Assembly (NCBI RefSeq): GCF_009756665.1
Contig: NZ_CP037953.1
Location: 372,001-436,000 of the forward strand
Source of the DNA: Permianibacter aggregans
GTDB lineage: Bacteria > Pseudomonadota > Gammaproteobacteria > Enterobacterales > Permianibacteraceae
Reading direction: 5' to 3'
DNA length: 64,000 nucleotides
Part shown: positions 9,566-18,662 of the stretch, piece by piece
Layout of the letters: the number at the start of each line of letters is the position of its first letter
Position numbering within the stretch: position 1 is the stretch's first letter
The notes under the pieces: model-generated
What the model was told of the DNA's origin: nothing
Seen by the model: the letters and a program-made list of their open reading frames with translations, nothing else
Database searches by the model: none
Translations under genes and position numbers: made by a program

Positions 9566-10537
9566 TTACTCAGGCAACTTCTCAGCAGAGTCTGGTGACT
9601 TCTTCAGCAGAAACTCCAGTGGAATATGTACCCGTGCAGCCCAGGCTTTTTCCGAATGATCGGCGCCGGGAAAGGTGCGCGTCATCCAGTCGTTTTCGCC
9701 ATAGGCTTTTTGCTTCATCCGTCGATCGACTTCAAGCTGGCGATCGGCATAACTGGCATCCAGTGTCTCGGTGCCATGATCAAAATAAATGCGATTGCTA
9801 CCGGGTGGCGGGAAATGTTTTTCGATGTAGGAATAAAACGCGGACGGCACCGGATTATCCGGCCCATCGCCCATATTACCGGGCCAATGCGTTGATAGGC
9901 AGGCGGCGCCGCCAAACACCCGCGGGTATTCAGCCAGGCCATACATGGAAATCAAGCCGCCCATGCTGGAGCCCATCAGAAAAGTATCCTGCTGCGCCGC
10001 GCTGACTCGGTAACGCTGCTCAATGACCGGCTTCAGCTCTTCGACGAGAAATTTCAGATAGCGATCGGAATACACCGGCACCACTTCATCATCATCAAGA
10101 TCCATCGCTTTTTGGTAATACTCGGTCATTTGTTGTCGCACGGCCGGCTCCAGCATCTCGAATGCCCGTTGCGGAAAATATTCGCTGGTACGTGCGCTGC
10201 CAGCATTCCAGATGCCGACAACAATAAATGGCTTGACCTTGCCCGCCTGCATCAACTCGCTTGCCACTTCATCGATACGCCATTCCTGTTTGTTCCAGGT
10301 GGTATTGGCATCGAACAACATCTGGCCGTCGTGCATATACAACACGGCATATGGCGCTTGTGCTGGATAGTCCTTTGGCAGCCAGACATCGATATGGCGT
10401 GCTGGAACGTGCTGCGAAGGCATCATCGGAATCCGTTCGATGCTGCCGGCGCTTGGCACCGGTATTGGGTCATTCTTGGCGCAAGACAACAGCAGACCAA
10501 GCATCAACAGACTGGTCAGGTTTTTCATTGTCGTCAT
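9566..10537 (-). CDS. Lipoprotein alpha/beta-hydrolase, esterase (Fes/EstD-like)
   Basis: 323 aa with a lipoprotein signal (L-L-L-S-C) and a putative-esterase fold. Y-A-V-L-Y-M-H-D-G-Q near residue 60 is the strand/loop before the oxyanion hole. The nucleophile elbow is G-S-S-M-G-G near 190, and the catalytic His is probably in G-A-D-H-S-E near 293. Proteins of this group hydrolyse ester bonds and recur in glycan loci, perhaps removing acyl decorations. Two starts nine bases apart (10537 or 10528) are possible. It begins 6 nt after the GH31 stop, within the operon. The true substrate cannot be told from sequence. Confidence 0.85.
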   Translation of the reverse strand: MTTMKNLTSLLMLGLLLSCAKNDPIPVPSAGSIERIPMMPSQHVPARHIDVWLPKDYPAQAPYAVLYMHDGQMLFDANTTWNKQEWRIDEVASELMQAGKVKPFIVVGIWNAGSARTSEYFPQRAFEMLEPAVRQQMTEYYQKAMDLDDDEVVPVYSDRYLKFLVEELKPVIEQRYRVSAAQQDTFLMGSSMGGLISMYGLAEYPRVFGGAACLSTHWPGNMGDGPDNPVPSAFYSYIEKHFPPPGSNRIYFDHGTETLDASYADRQLEVDRRMKQKAYGENDWMTRTFPGADHSEKAWAARVHIPLEFLLKKSPDSAEKLPE

Positions 10538-10543
10538 CTTTCG

Positions 10544-13054
10544 TTACCGTTGAACATTGATATCGATGGCGGAGTCACTGTCCTTCAAGGTAATCACCAG
10601 ATGATTGTCCACAATACGCCAACCCACCTCATTTTCTGAGGCGCGATCGAGTTTGTTTAACTTGCGGCCATTGACAGAAACCTGTTTGGCGTCAGAAAGA
10701 TTGATCAGCCGCAACTGCAGTAAGCGCGACGCCGGTGTAAACGAGCCTTCACTGACGCCAATACGAATGCGCACGGATTTGTCGCTACGCTGCTGACTGA
10801 ATTGCCGGCGGCTGAACTTGCCTTGCTGATACGCCAGTGATTGTCCGTCGTCCTGATAGAAGGTTCGGCTCGAATCGTTTGCTGGATAAACATCGACGAG
10901 CAACGGCTGGCCGCTCATCTCGCCAGTATGCTGAACGACCGGCTGACGAAAAATAAACGCGCCCTCGCGAACAAATATCGGCAAGGAATTCAGCGTCACG
11001 GTTTCGCGAATGGATTTGCCACCCTGCTCAACGCGGCCCTGATCAAAAGCAAACCATTGCCCAGCCGGCAGATAAATTTCGCGGTTCGTTGCGCTTTCCT
11101 GCAACACCGGCGCTACCAGCAAATCGCTGCCAAACATGAACTGATCATCACGTGACCAGGTTTGTGGGTCGTCCGGAAACTCCAATAGCAATGGCCGCAG
11201 CGCCGGTAAACCGGTGCGACTCGCTTCTTCCATCACCTGATAAATCTGCGGCAGCAATTGATAACGCAGCTCTATTGTTCGCCGGTTGATGGCTTCAAAC
11301 TCCGCACCGAAAGACCAAGGCTCCTGATCAGGCGTCGCTTTTTCCGTGTGCGCGCGCATGAACGGAGAGAACACCGCTGCCTGCAACCAGCGGGTGAACA
11401 GCTCTCCAGAAGGATAACCGGCAAAGCCACCGATATCGGCCCCGACAAACGCAAAGCCGGAAATACCTAAGCCCATCAGCATCGGCAGGCTCTGCCGCAG
11501 CGATGTCCAGTCGGCGGTGTTGTCACCGGGCCAGACCGCCGCGTAGCGTTGACCGCCGGCAAACGTCGCGCGGGTCAAAACAAAAGGCCGATCATTCGGC
11601 CGCAAACGTGACAAACCTTCAAATGTTGCCTGAGTGTGTAACATGCCGTAAACGTTATGAATCTCGCGCTGGCTGGTGGCGACGCCATCACGATCATGTT
11701 GCACATCCAAAGGCATCGTATTGGCCGGCGGAATCCATACCGCCGGTTCGTTCATATCGTTCCAAATCCCGGCAACGCCGTCGTCAAGCAATGCGCGATG
11801 CAAATCGCCCCACCAGCGACGCGTGTCACTGCGGGCAAAATCCGGGAAGACGCTGTTGGCCGGATTTTTCTCGGCTTGCGAGGGCCATACCGGCCCTTCA
11901 AACACGGTACCGTCCGGATTCTTGACGAAATGATTACCGGCAATGCCCTGATCGTAAACGTGATAACCCGGTTGTTTTTTTGGATGCGGATCAACAATGC
12001 TGACGACATGAAAACCTTGCGCACGCAAGTCATCGATCATTTTTTTCGGCTTGGGAAAATACTCGCGATTCCAGACAAACGGCGTAAAGCCTTCGAGATA
12101 ATCAATATCCAGCCACAGCGTATCGGCCGGGATTTTCTTGCTGCGGAAGGTGTCGGCCAGCAAGCGGAATCGCGATTCCGGATAGTAGCTCCAACGCGAT
12201 TGGTGAAAACCCAATGACCACATCGGAGGCAGCGGTGTCTTGCCGGTCAGCTCGGTGTAACGCGTTACCACCGATTTCGGATGCGGGCCATAGATGAAGT
12301 AGTAATCCAGCTCGCCGCCGCTGACATGAATCGACAGTATTTCCGGGTGCTCGCGCCCGATATCGAAACTGCTGCGGTGCGAGTTGTCGACAAACAATCC
12401 ATACGCCTTGCCGCTATTCAGCACCATATAAAACGGCACCGACACATAAATCGGATCGATTGATGAATCATAACCATAAGTATCGGAGTTCCACATCGTG
12501 TAGTGATAACCACCGAGGCCCATGCCACGTTTATTCAAGCGACCGGTCTTTTCACCAAAGCCGTATACCTGATCACTGGCGGGCAAATGCTTGAAGGTTT
12601 TCGTCGCCGAGCCGAATTGCATCGTCGGTCGCTCTCGATGATCTTCGTGCAGCAGCTTGCCATTCCGATCGCGCACTTCCAAACGAAATGGCTTATGCCA
12701 AACATTGACATGCAAGGCGCTGGTTTGAATCGTGGATCTATCGTCAGCCGAACTCACTTTGGCTTGGTGCGTCGGGAACTGGCGATTGACCACGGCAAAC
12801 GATGGCTCGTACTTCTCATTGCCATCCGGTACCAAACGCACCCGAATGATTTCCGGCGACAATGCCGTTACCAGCAATTTGCCTTCACCGACGGACCACC
12901 GCAGCTGATTGCCCTGAATTTCGGCAGGCGTATTCAATTCCAGCACGGTTGGAATACCCTCTGCCTGCGAGAGTTCGGAAAACATGGCGCCGAAAAAAAG
13001 CACGAGACAAGCAGCAGTCAGCCGCGTGTTGTTCACTGAAATCCTGTTGCTCAT
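10544..13054 (-). CDS. GH31 alpha-glucosidase, exported
   Basis: 836 aa. An N-terminal hydrophobic signal (ending S-Q-A near 31) is followed by a galactose-mutarotase-like N domain and a GH31 barrel. The nucleophile Asp is in G-I-W-N-D-M-N-E-P (about 433). The acid/base Asp is in W-P-G-D-N-T (about 508), after R-P-F-V-L-T-R-A. This is the retaining alpha-glucosidase/alpha-xylosidase type; context points to maltose or isomaltose release in the periplasm. Its ATG overlaps the stop of the upstream debranching-enzyme gene by 4 nt (13051-13054), indicating coupled translation. Confidence 0.92.
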   Translation of the reverse strand: MSNRISVNNTRLTAACLVLFFGAMFSELSQAEGIPTVLELNTPAEIQGNQLRWSVGEGKLLVTALSPEIIRVRLVPDGNEKYEPSFAVVNRQFPTHQAKVSSADDRSTIQTSALHVNVWHKPFRLEVRDRNGKLLHEDHRERPTMQFGSATKTFKHLPASDQVYGFGEKTGRLNKRGMGLGGYHYTMWNSDTYGYDSSIDPIYVSVPFYMVLNSGKAYGLFVDNSHRSSFDIGREHPEILSIHVSGGELDYYFIYGPHPKSVVTRYTELTGKTPLPPMWSLGFHQSRWSYYPESRFRLLADTFRSKKIPADTLWLDIDYLEGFTPFVWNREYFPKPKKMIDDLRAQGFHVVSIVDPHPKKQPGYHVYDQGIAGNHFVKNPDGTVFEGPVWPSQAEKNPANSVFPDFARSDTRRWWGDLHRALLDDGVAGIWNDMNEPAVWIPPANTMPLDVQHDRDGVATSQREIHNVYGMLHTQATFEGLSRLRPNDRPFVLTRATFAGGQRYAAVWPGDNTADWTSLRQSLPMLMGLGISGFAFVGADIGGFAGYPSGELFTRWLQAAVFSPFMRAHTEKATPDQEPWSFGAEFEAINRRTIELRYQLLPQIYQVMEEASRTGLPALRPLLLEFPDDPQTWSRDDQFMFGSDLLVAPVLQESATNREIYLPAGQWFAFDQGRVEQGGKSIRETVTLNSLPIFVREGAFIFRQPVVQHTGEMSGQPLLVDVYPANDSSRTFYQDDGQSLAYQQGKFSRRQFSQQRSDKSVRIRIGVSEGSFTPASRLLQLRLINLSDAKQVSVNGRKLNKLDRASENEVGWRIVDNHLVITLKDSDSAIDINVQR

Positions 13055-15483
13055 TGAAACTTCCCATCAAGAATGATTTTTTTCAGCACATCCTGGCCTT
13101 GTGTCGCCGGATGCTTGCCGGCCTGATATCTCGTAACCGGCAGAAAATCGAGCTGACCAATCACCGGTCGCTGACTGGCCATGACCAACTCACCAGCTAG
13201 TGGTTTTCCGTCCAGCGTCGCCGTCGCGCCATTCCACTGCAGTAGGCGCGGAGCATCGCTAAGCACAAACTGCAAGCGGATGCGCTGGGCATGGTTATCC
13301 AGTACATCCATTTGAATCTTCATCTCGCCATCCAACGGCTGGAATCGCCAGCGCTGCACACCCTCTTGTTGATCGACATGTACTGCCAGAGCTTGCTGTT
13401 TACCGAAAGGCAGTTGGGCATGGACGAAAGACCAGCCCGCTGGAATCGCCGGGACAAAATGCAGGGTTTGCTGCAGGAGATTCGGACGGAAACCGAGGTA
13501 GTCCTGATAAGCGTTGCGGACAAACTCCGATACGCTCCATGCCTGAGCGTAAGTGCCGGATGGGTGGATTCTCCCCTGCTCGTCCGTCAGCGCATCAAGC
13601 AGTTCACTCATGCTGCCACGAGTGCCGTGGTTCAGTATTTGTTCGCTCAAATTCCTGCTCAAGCGCCAAGCAAGATCCTGATAACCAAACTTGGTCAACG
13701 CGCTAATGGTAAAGCCGGCATTCCAGCCCCAAACGGTGCCGTTGTGGTAAGCCGCGTCCTTATGGTGAAACGCCGCATTCTCATGACGGGGATGAAAATA
13801 CGGGTGCTCCGGATCGAGCGAGGCGATGCCATACGGGTACAGCAAACCGGAAACCGCATTCTTCAAAACCCGCGCTTCTATCGACTCAGTGACAAACGGC
13901 TTGAACGGAATACTGATTAACATCAATTGATTGGGCCGCAGTTTGTCATCACGGCTACCGTCGGCACGCAGGCGATCCGCCATGGTCTTGCCGTTCCAAA
14001 ATTTTTCGACAAAACCAACTTGCGTTTTTCGGGCCTGATCGCGGTAGCTGTTGGCCAGGTCGTGCAAGTCCTGTAACTCCGCCAATTCTGCCGCTGCCTG
14101 CAATGTAGTAAACCACAAGGCTTGAATTTCCACGGCACGATTACCGCGCGCCGACCATGGTTCCTGATTGGCAATGCGGGCATCCATCCAGGTATCGGCA
14201 TCGTCGTGGGTCAGCAAACCATGCTGATCGAGCGCATGTTGATTTACTCCGCGGATATACTCCTGCACCAACGGCAAAATCTGTTTAGCGTAGTCACGGT
14301 CACCGGAGTAGCGAATGTATTCCAGCGCTTCGCGGATCATCCACGGCGTACCGTCAACGGTGTTGTAAATCGTGGGCTGATTGGCCGCGACGCGATTCGG
14401 GATGCGGCCGTAATTTGGATCCTGAAAATCCTTGCGCAACTGTAATTGGGCAAAGTTATCCAATACCACCTTCGCCTTATCGAAATGGCCGGTCGTCAGC
14501 AAGGTTCCGGGTAGCGCAATGAAGGTATCGCGTCCCCAATTGTCGCGAAACCACGGCAAACCGGCCCAGATGCCCGTGCCGAATTCCTCGACGACAAACG
14601 ACCAGGCACTGGCCTCGGCCCAGACCAGCGCGCGATTGAAGGTCATGTCCGAGGTCCATAACAAACTTCTGGTCAGGCGCTGATGAACGCGAGCAATTTC
14701 CTGATTCCAGCTTTCGCCGTGTAGCAAGGCTTTCGCAGTCACCATGGCCTGATCAGCGTTGTCAGCAAACGCGACATGTAGCGTGAGACGCTTCGCATCT
14801 TTTTTGCTGGTAAGGCGGGTAACCAGATGTTCTGATTTGATGCCAAGCGAAGCGTGATGCCCGGCAGGCGATTGCTCCAACTGCACCGCTTGATCGCTGG
14901 CAATCGCGATAAACAGCGAATCATCGTTCGCGGATTCTGGTTGCACCAGAATCAATCCGTCACGCTGCGTTATCCGAAAAGGCTTGTCCATTCGCCACAA
15001 TGGCTGCAAGGACAGCAATGCCGGCTCATCGGACTCAATCCGCAATGACAACGCCTGCCGACCTGCGTGCATCAAAAGCGATTCACGCACGCCTTTATGC
15101 TGTGCCTGATGCCCAAACGGAAAGATGATTTCTTTTTCTGCATGTTCACGCTGCAGCAACTGACCATTGCGCCAGCAGGCAAACCCGTCAAATAGCGTGG
15201 TTTGGCGAATGCGATAACCGTCGCCCTGTCGATAGCGACCGGTAAAGCCCTCGTAATAGCCGGTCAGGTTATCGCCAACCAGGAATTGTTCTACTGCACC
15301 TCCTTCCACTTCGATGGCGATTTGCTGAAAGAAAATTTCAGCAGCATCTGGTGGGGCATTTAACGGTGCTGCTTGCGGCCCTTTCGCAATAACAGCCGTC
15401 GATATCGTAGCGATCGCAACGCTGAGCCAACATAACAAGGCGAAAACACCTCGATGTCGATGCTTGAAATATCGATTTATCAT
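13051..15483 (-). CDS. Exported amylo-alpha-1,6-glucosidase-like debranching enzyme (GDE-C/GH133 type)
   Basis: 810 aa. The N-terminus has a basic stretch then a hydrophobic core (G-V-F-A-L-L-C-W-L-S) with a likely signal cleavage near A-V-I-A, so the protein is exported, unlike classical cytoplasmic glycogen debranching enzymes. The N-terminal beta domain is followed by an (alpha/alpha)6 barrel with W-F-R-D-N-W-G-R-D-T-F near 315, Y-N-T-V-D-G-T-P-W near 370 and N-G-T-V-W-G-W-N-A-G near 585, all characteristic of the amylo-1,6-glucosidase family. It probably removes alpha-1,6 branch glucose in the periplasm, alongside the GH31. Its start overlaps the upstream flavoprotein stop as TAATG and its end overlaps the GH31 start. 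Confidence 0.88.
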   Translation of the reverse strand: MINRYFKHRHRGVFALLCWLSVAIATISTAVIAKGPQAAPLNAPPDAAEIFFQQIAIEVEGGAVEQFLVGDNLTGYYEGFTGRYRQGDGYRIRQTTLFDGFACWRNGQLLQREHAEKEIIFPFGHQAQHKGVRESLLMHAGRQALSLRIESDEPALLSLQPLWRMDKPFRITQRDGLILVQPESANDDSLFIAIASDQAVQLEQSPAGHHASLGIKSEHLVTRLTSKKDAKRLTLHVAFADNADQAMVTAKALLHGESWNQEIARVHQRLTRSLLWTSDMTFNRALVWAEASAWSFVVEEFGTGIWAGLPWFRDNWGRDTFIALPGTLLTTGHFDKAKVVLDNFAQLQLRKDFQDPNYGRIPNRVAANQPTIYNTVDGTPWMIREALEYIRYSGDRDYAKQILPLVQEYIRGVNQHALDQHGLLTHDDADTWMDARIANQEPWSARGNRAVEIQALWFTTLQAAAELAELQDLHDLANSYRDQARKTQVGFVEKFWNGKTMADRLRADGSRDDKLRPNQLMLISIPFKPFVTESIEARVLKNAVSGLLYPYGIASLDPEHPYFHPRHENAAFHHKDAAYHNGTVWGWNAGFTISALTKFGYQDLAWRLSRNLSEQILNHGTRGSMSELLDALTDEQGRIHPSGTYAQAWSVSEFVRNAYQDYLGFRPNLLQQTLHFVPAIPAGWSFVHAQLPFGKQQALAVHVDQQEGVQRWRFQPLDGEMKIQMDVLDNHAQRIRLQFVLSDAPRLLQWNGATATLDGKPLAGELVMASQRPVIGQLDFLPVTRYQAGKHPATQGQDVLKKIILDGKFQ

Positions 15484-17006
15484 TAGGCAGTCTTGACTGA
15501 TTCACTGATTCCGCGGCAGCTTTTTTTCACATACTCAGCATGGTCTGGCATCACTGAAACACAATCTCGCAGCAACTTATTAACGCCGGACAACATCGAA
15601 TGCACGTCATCACCGCTGCGCAAATCAACGACCGGATGGTAACGTTCTGGCATCACGTTCTGGCCTACCATAACCTGCAACCAACTTGCTTCGCCAAACA
15701 GTTCATCGCCTTCTTTAAATACACGGCCCTGTGAGCGAAACAGCTCAATTTTGTGCTGCAAGGTTTCCGGCAGTTTTAGATGGCGGAAATACTGCCAGAA
15801 CGGCTCATCTCGCTCGTTCGCCCAGTAGTGCAACAGCAGAAAATCTCGGCTCCGCTCGAACTCGTACCGCGTTTGCCGGTTATACTCATGAATATCAACG
15901 TCGGAAAACTGCTTGTCCGGAAATAAAGCGACCAGCTTGGCAATGCTGGACTGAATAAAATGAATACTGGTGGATTCCAGCGGCTCTAAAAAGCCACTCG
16001 CCAATCCGATAGCTACGCAGTTTTTGTTCCAGAATTTTCGCCGCATACCGGTCTTGAATCTCAAGACCCTTGGCTCGCTCAATGCTTTGCCATCCAAGTT
16101 ATCCAATAACTGCTGGTTAGCCTTTTCCTCACTGAGAAAGTTGCTACTGAATACCATGCCATTACCTATTCGGTGCTGTAGCGGAATGCGCCATTGCCAA
16201 CCAGCTTGCCTGGCTGTCGATCGGGTATAAGGAAGCAGCGGCGTAACCGATTCGCTCGGTACGGCCACCGCCCGGTCACACGGCAAATAATGGCTCCAAT
16301 CGATGTAGCCAGTTTCCATGGCTTGCTCAATCAACAAACCACGAAAACCAGAACAGTCAATAAACAGATCGCCGTTAACCACTTCACCACTTTCTAGAGT
16401 AACAGCCTCAATAAAGCCGTCCTGTCCGCGTAAGCGGCTATGCATCACTTTTCCTTCCGTTCGTCTTACTCCGCGAGTTTCGGCATACGCGCGAAGGTAG
16501 CGCGCGTACAAAGAGGCATCAAAATGGAAGGCATAAAAAATACTGGCGAGCGGCGAATTTGGCATGTTGACGCTGCGCATAAACTTGTTCTGATAAGCGG
16601 CGACACTGTTAAACGTGTAATCATCAAGGGCCGCAGCCTGATTCACCAGCCGCATTTTCAGCCAGTATTGATGGAAAGGCACCGAGCCTAGATCACGACC
16701 ACCTACGGCACCGAACGCATGCATGTAACGATGTCCAGGACGCAACCAGTCGGCGAACTCAATTCCGAGCTTGAACGTACCTTGCGTACTTCGAACGAAT
16801 TCATTCTCGTCTATGCCAAGCATGCCGTTGAAGACACGAATCTGTGGAATGGTCGCCTCTCCCACTCCGACTGTGCCAATTTCTTCGGATTCGATCAGAT
16901 GAATGGAAAGTCTCTGGCCAAACACTTTGGACAAGGCGGCAGCCGTCATCCAGCCTGCCGTACCACCTCCAACGATGACTACATTCTTGATTGCATTGGT
17001 ATTCAT
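15483..17006 (-). CDS. Tryptophan-halogenase-family FAD-dependent protein
   Basis: 507 aa. The N-terminal dinucleotide fold is V-V-I-V-G-G-G-T-A-G-W-M. G-T-F-K-L-G-I near residue 88 carries a lysine where flavin-dependent tryptophan halogenases have their catalytic Lys, and W-Q-W-R-I-P near 270 matches their W-x-W-x-I-P motif. The start is taken as M-N-T-N-A-I, with GAG about 8 nt upstream; a frame 27 bases longer overlaps the symporter stop. No signal peptide. Relatives are common beside TonB receptors for sugars, where no halogenation has been assigned. It lies between symporter and debranching enzyme (1-nt overlap), so it is cotranscribed. Its substrate is unknown. Confidence 0.88.
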   Translation of the reverse strand: MNTNAIKNVVIVGGGTAGWMTAAALSKVFGQRLSIHLIESEEIGTVGVGEATIPQIRVFNGMLGIDENEFVRSTQGTFKLGIEFADWLRPGHRYMHAFGAVGGRDLGSVPFHQYWLKMRLVNQAAALDDYTFNSVAAYQNKFMRSVNMPNSPLASIFYAFHFDASLYARYLRAYAETRGVRRTEGKVMHSRLRGQDGFIEAVTLESGEVVNGDLFIDCSGFRGLLIEQAMETGYIDWSHYLPCDRAVAVPSESVTPLLPYTRSTARQAGWQWRIPLQHRIGNGMVFSSNFLSEEKANQQLLDNLDGKALSEPRVLRFKTGMRRKFWNKNCVAIGLASGFLEPLESTSIHFIQSSIAKLVALFPDKQFSDVDIHEYNRQTRYEFERSRDFLLLHYWANERDEPFWQYFRHLKLPETLQHKIELFRSQGRVFKEGDELFGEASWLQVMVGQNVMPERYHPVVDLRSGDDVHSMLSGVNKLLRDCVSVMPDHAEYVKKSCRGISESVKTA

Positions 17007-17019
17007 GCTTTGCTCTCGC

Positions 17020-18441
17020 TCAGACACCGGCATTCAATTCCAATGGACGACGCACCATCAAACGATCAATCACAATCATGATGGTCATCGAACTCGCCAA
17101 GGTAATCGCCATTAAATGAATGTAGTGCAGCGGCGACCAAACGAAGGTGAACACCGCGTATAAACTGACCCCAAACAACATGCCAACCTTGACTGCCGAG
17201 GGATTGATGCGGGTAAACAGAATGGCCGCCAGAAACGCCGCCAGCACCGGCATCGAATACAAACCATTCAGGCGTTGAATGGTATCGACGATGCTACGCG
17301 AATGCTGATAGAGCGGCACCATCAGCAAAGAGCCAATGGTGAACAGAATCGCAACGCGTTGACCGATGCGTTTGACGTCGGCTTTGGCATTGACGTACTT
17401 CTGGTGAAAGTCGCAGGAATAGAGCGCCGCAGCAGAATTGAGACAGGAGTTATAGCTTGATAGCACGGCGCCGAAAATGACGGCAGCAAAGGCACCAGAT
17501 AACCAAGGTGGCAACACATCACCAACCAACTTGCCGTAAGCGATATCACCGACATCGCCATAAAGTTTGAATGTGATAATGCCGGGAAACACAACAATAA
17601 ATGGAATAATCAGTTTGAACGCGGCGGCCGCGTAAATCCCCTTCTGCGCTTCGCGTACCGATTTTGCCGCCAGTGCGCGCTGGGCGATGACCATGTTGGT
17701 GCCCCAATAAAAAAGATGGATGAACACCATGCCGGTCAGCAGTGTATGCCAGGGAATGTCGGAATCGCTGTCACCAATCAGCGACAGGCGTTCAGCCGGA
17801 ATACCAGATAAATCCCAATTAATTGCTGCCAACGCAAACAAGGTGACGGCGGTACCGAGCACCAGCAAACCAACGCCATTGAACGTATCGGAAATGGCAA
17901 TGGCACGCAGGCCACCGAAAGCGGCGTACAGCAAACCGGTGACGGCAAAACCGGCGGCGATAACGATGATCGGTAAATCGAGACCGAACATCGATTTCAT
18001 GAACACCGAACCGGTGTACAGCACCATCGGTAGCAGAATGAACAGATAACCAAGCAAAAATAAACCGGAAACCAGGCTGCGGATCTGGCCGTCTTTCAGC
18101 CGGTGCTCCAGCAACTCGGTTGTCGTTGTGCAGTTGTACTGGTAATACATCGGAATCAGCACACGCGCGAGGATGATCAGACCAACCGCCGCGCCCAGCT
18201 CCCACCAGGCAACCAGCAGCATCTGCGCGCCATTCATGCCGACAATCTGCTCGGCACTCAAATTGGTCAGTAATAGCGAGCCGGCAACAAACGGCCACGC
18301 CAACTGACCACCAGCCAGAAAGTAATCACGCGAAACATCACCGACATGGCCCATGCGCCGGCACTTCCACCAGGTTACCAACGCGACGCTTAACGTCAGC
18401 ACCAAAAAAATTCCCAGCTGTAACCAGTTGGCTTCAATCAT
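17020..18441 (-). CDS. SSS-family sodium:sugar symporter (SGLT-like)
   Basis: 473 aa from M-I-E-A-N-W, chosen because CGGAG precedes it and the longer frame (to 18501) adds a polar non-family stretch. About 13-14 hydrophobic segments. R-D-Y-F-L-A-G-G-Q-L near 35, then the A-G-S-L-L-L-T-N-L-S-A-E-Q segment near 50, are the SSS-family signature around the sodium and sugar site. It is first in the operon of glycoside hydrolases, so the product (glucose or a short oligosaccharide made in the periplasm) is the probable cargo. The divergent operator copy 3 lies 115 bp upstream. The locus thus has two inner-membrane sugar transporters of different families. Confidence 0.9.
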   Translation of the reverse strand: MIEANWLQLGIFLVLTLSVALVTWWKCRRMGHVGDVSRDYFLAGGQLAWPFVAGSLLLTNLSAEQIVGMNGAQMLLVAWWELGAAVGLIILARVLIPMYYQYNCTTTTELLEHRLKDGQIRSLVSGLFLLGYLFILLPMVLYTGSVFMKSMFGLDLPIIVIAAGFAVTGLLYAAFGGLRAIAISDTFNGVGLLVLGTAVTLFALAAINWDLSGIPAERLSLIGDSDSDIPWHTLLTGMVFIHLFYWGTNMVIAQRALAAKSVREAQKGIYAAAAFKLIIPFIVVFPGIITFKLYGDVGDIAYGKLVGDVLPPWLSGAFAAVIFGAVLSSYNSCLNSAAALYSCDFHQKYVNAKADVKRIGQRVAILFTIGSLLMVPLYQHSRSIVDTIQRLNGLYSMPVLAAFLAAILFTRINPSAVKVGMLFGVSLYAVFTFVWSPLHYIHLMAITLASSMTIMIVIDRLMVRRPLELNAGV

Positions 18442-18555
18442 TGTTGTTTTGCTCCGGATTCGGCTCTGCCGGCCGATCAGTGAATAAGCCAAACCTATCA
18501 TGTGATTTGTGCAAAGCCCTATGGACCTTGCACTGCACCATTAGGGTTTCCGCGA

Positions 18556-18569
18556 TGAATACGTATGCA
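18556..18569. promoter_or_regulatory. Putative LacI-family operator (copy 3)
   Basis: TGAATACGTATGCA, the exact reverse complement of copies 1 and 2. It lies between the divergent symporter operon (start 18441) and GH13-lacI operon (start 18663). An upstream ATG at 18555 overlaps this site, which argues against the longer GH13 start. Confidence 0.8.
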
Positions 18570-18662
18570 CAACATCAGTGCAAAGCCAGAGCTGCGGTTA
18601 AGCTGCACCACTCCAGACAACAACATGACGGCGCCCTGATTTCAGGAGCAGCGGATAGACGA

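Noticed and set aside
18555-18662. Upstream in-frame ATG of the GH13 glucosidase
   Set aside because: It overlaps the operator, and the added residues resemble nothing in the family, which starts at W-W-R-G-A-I-V-Y.
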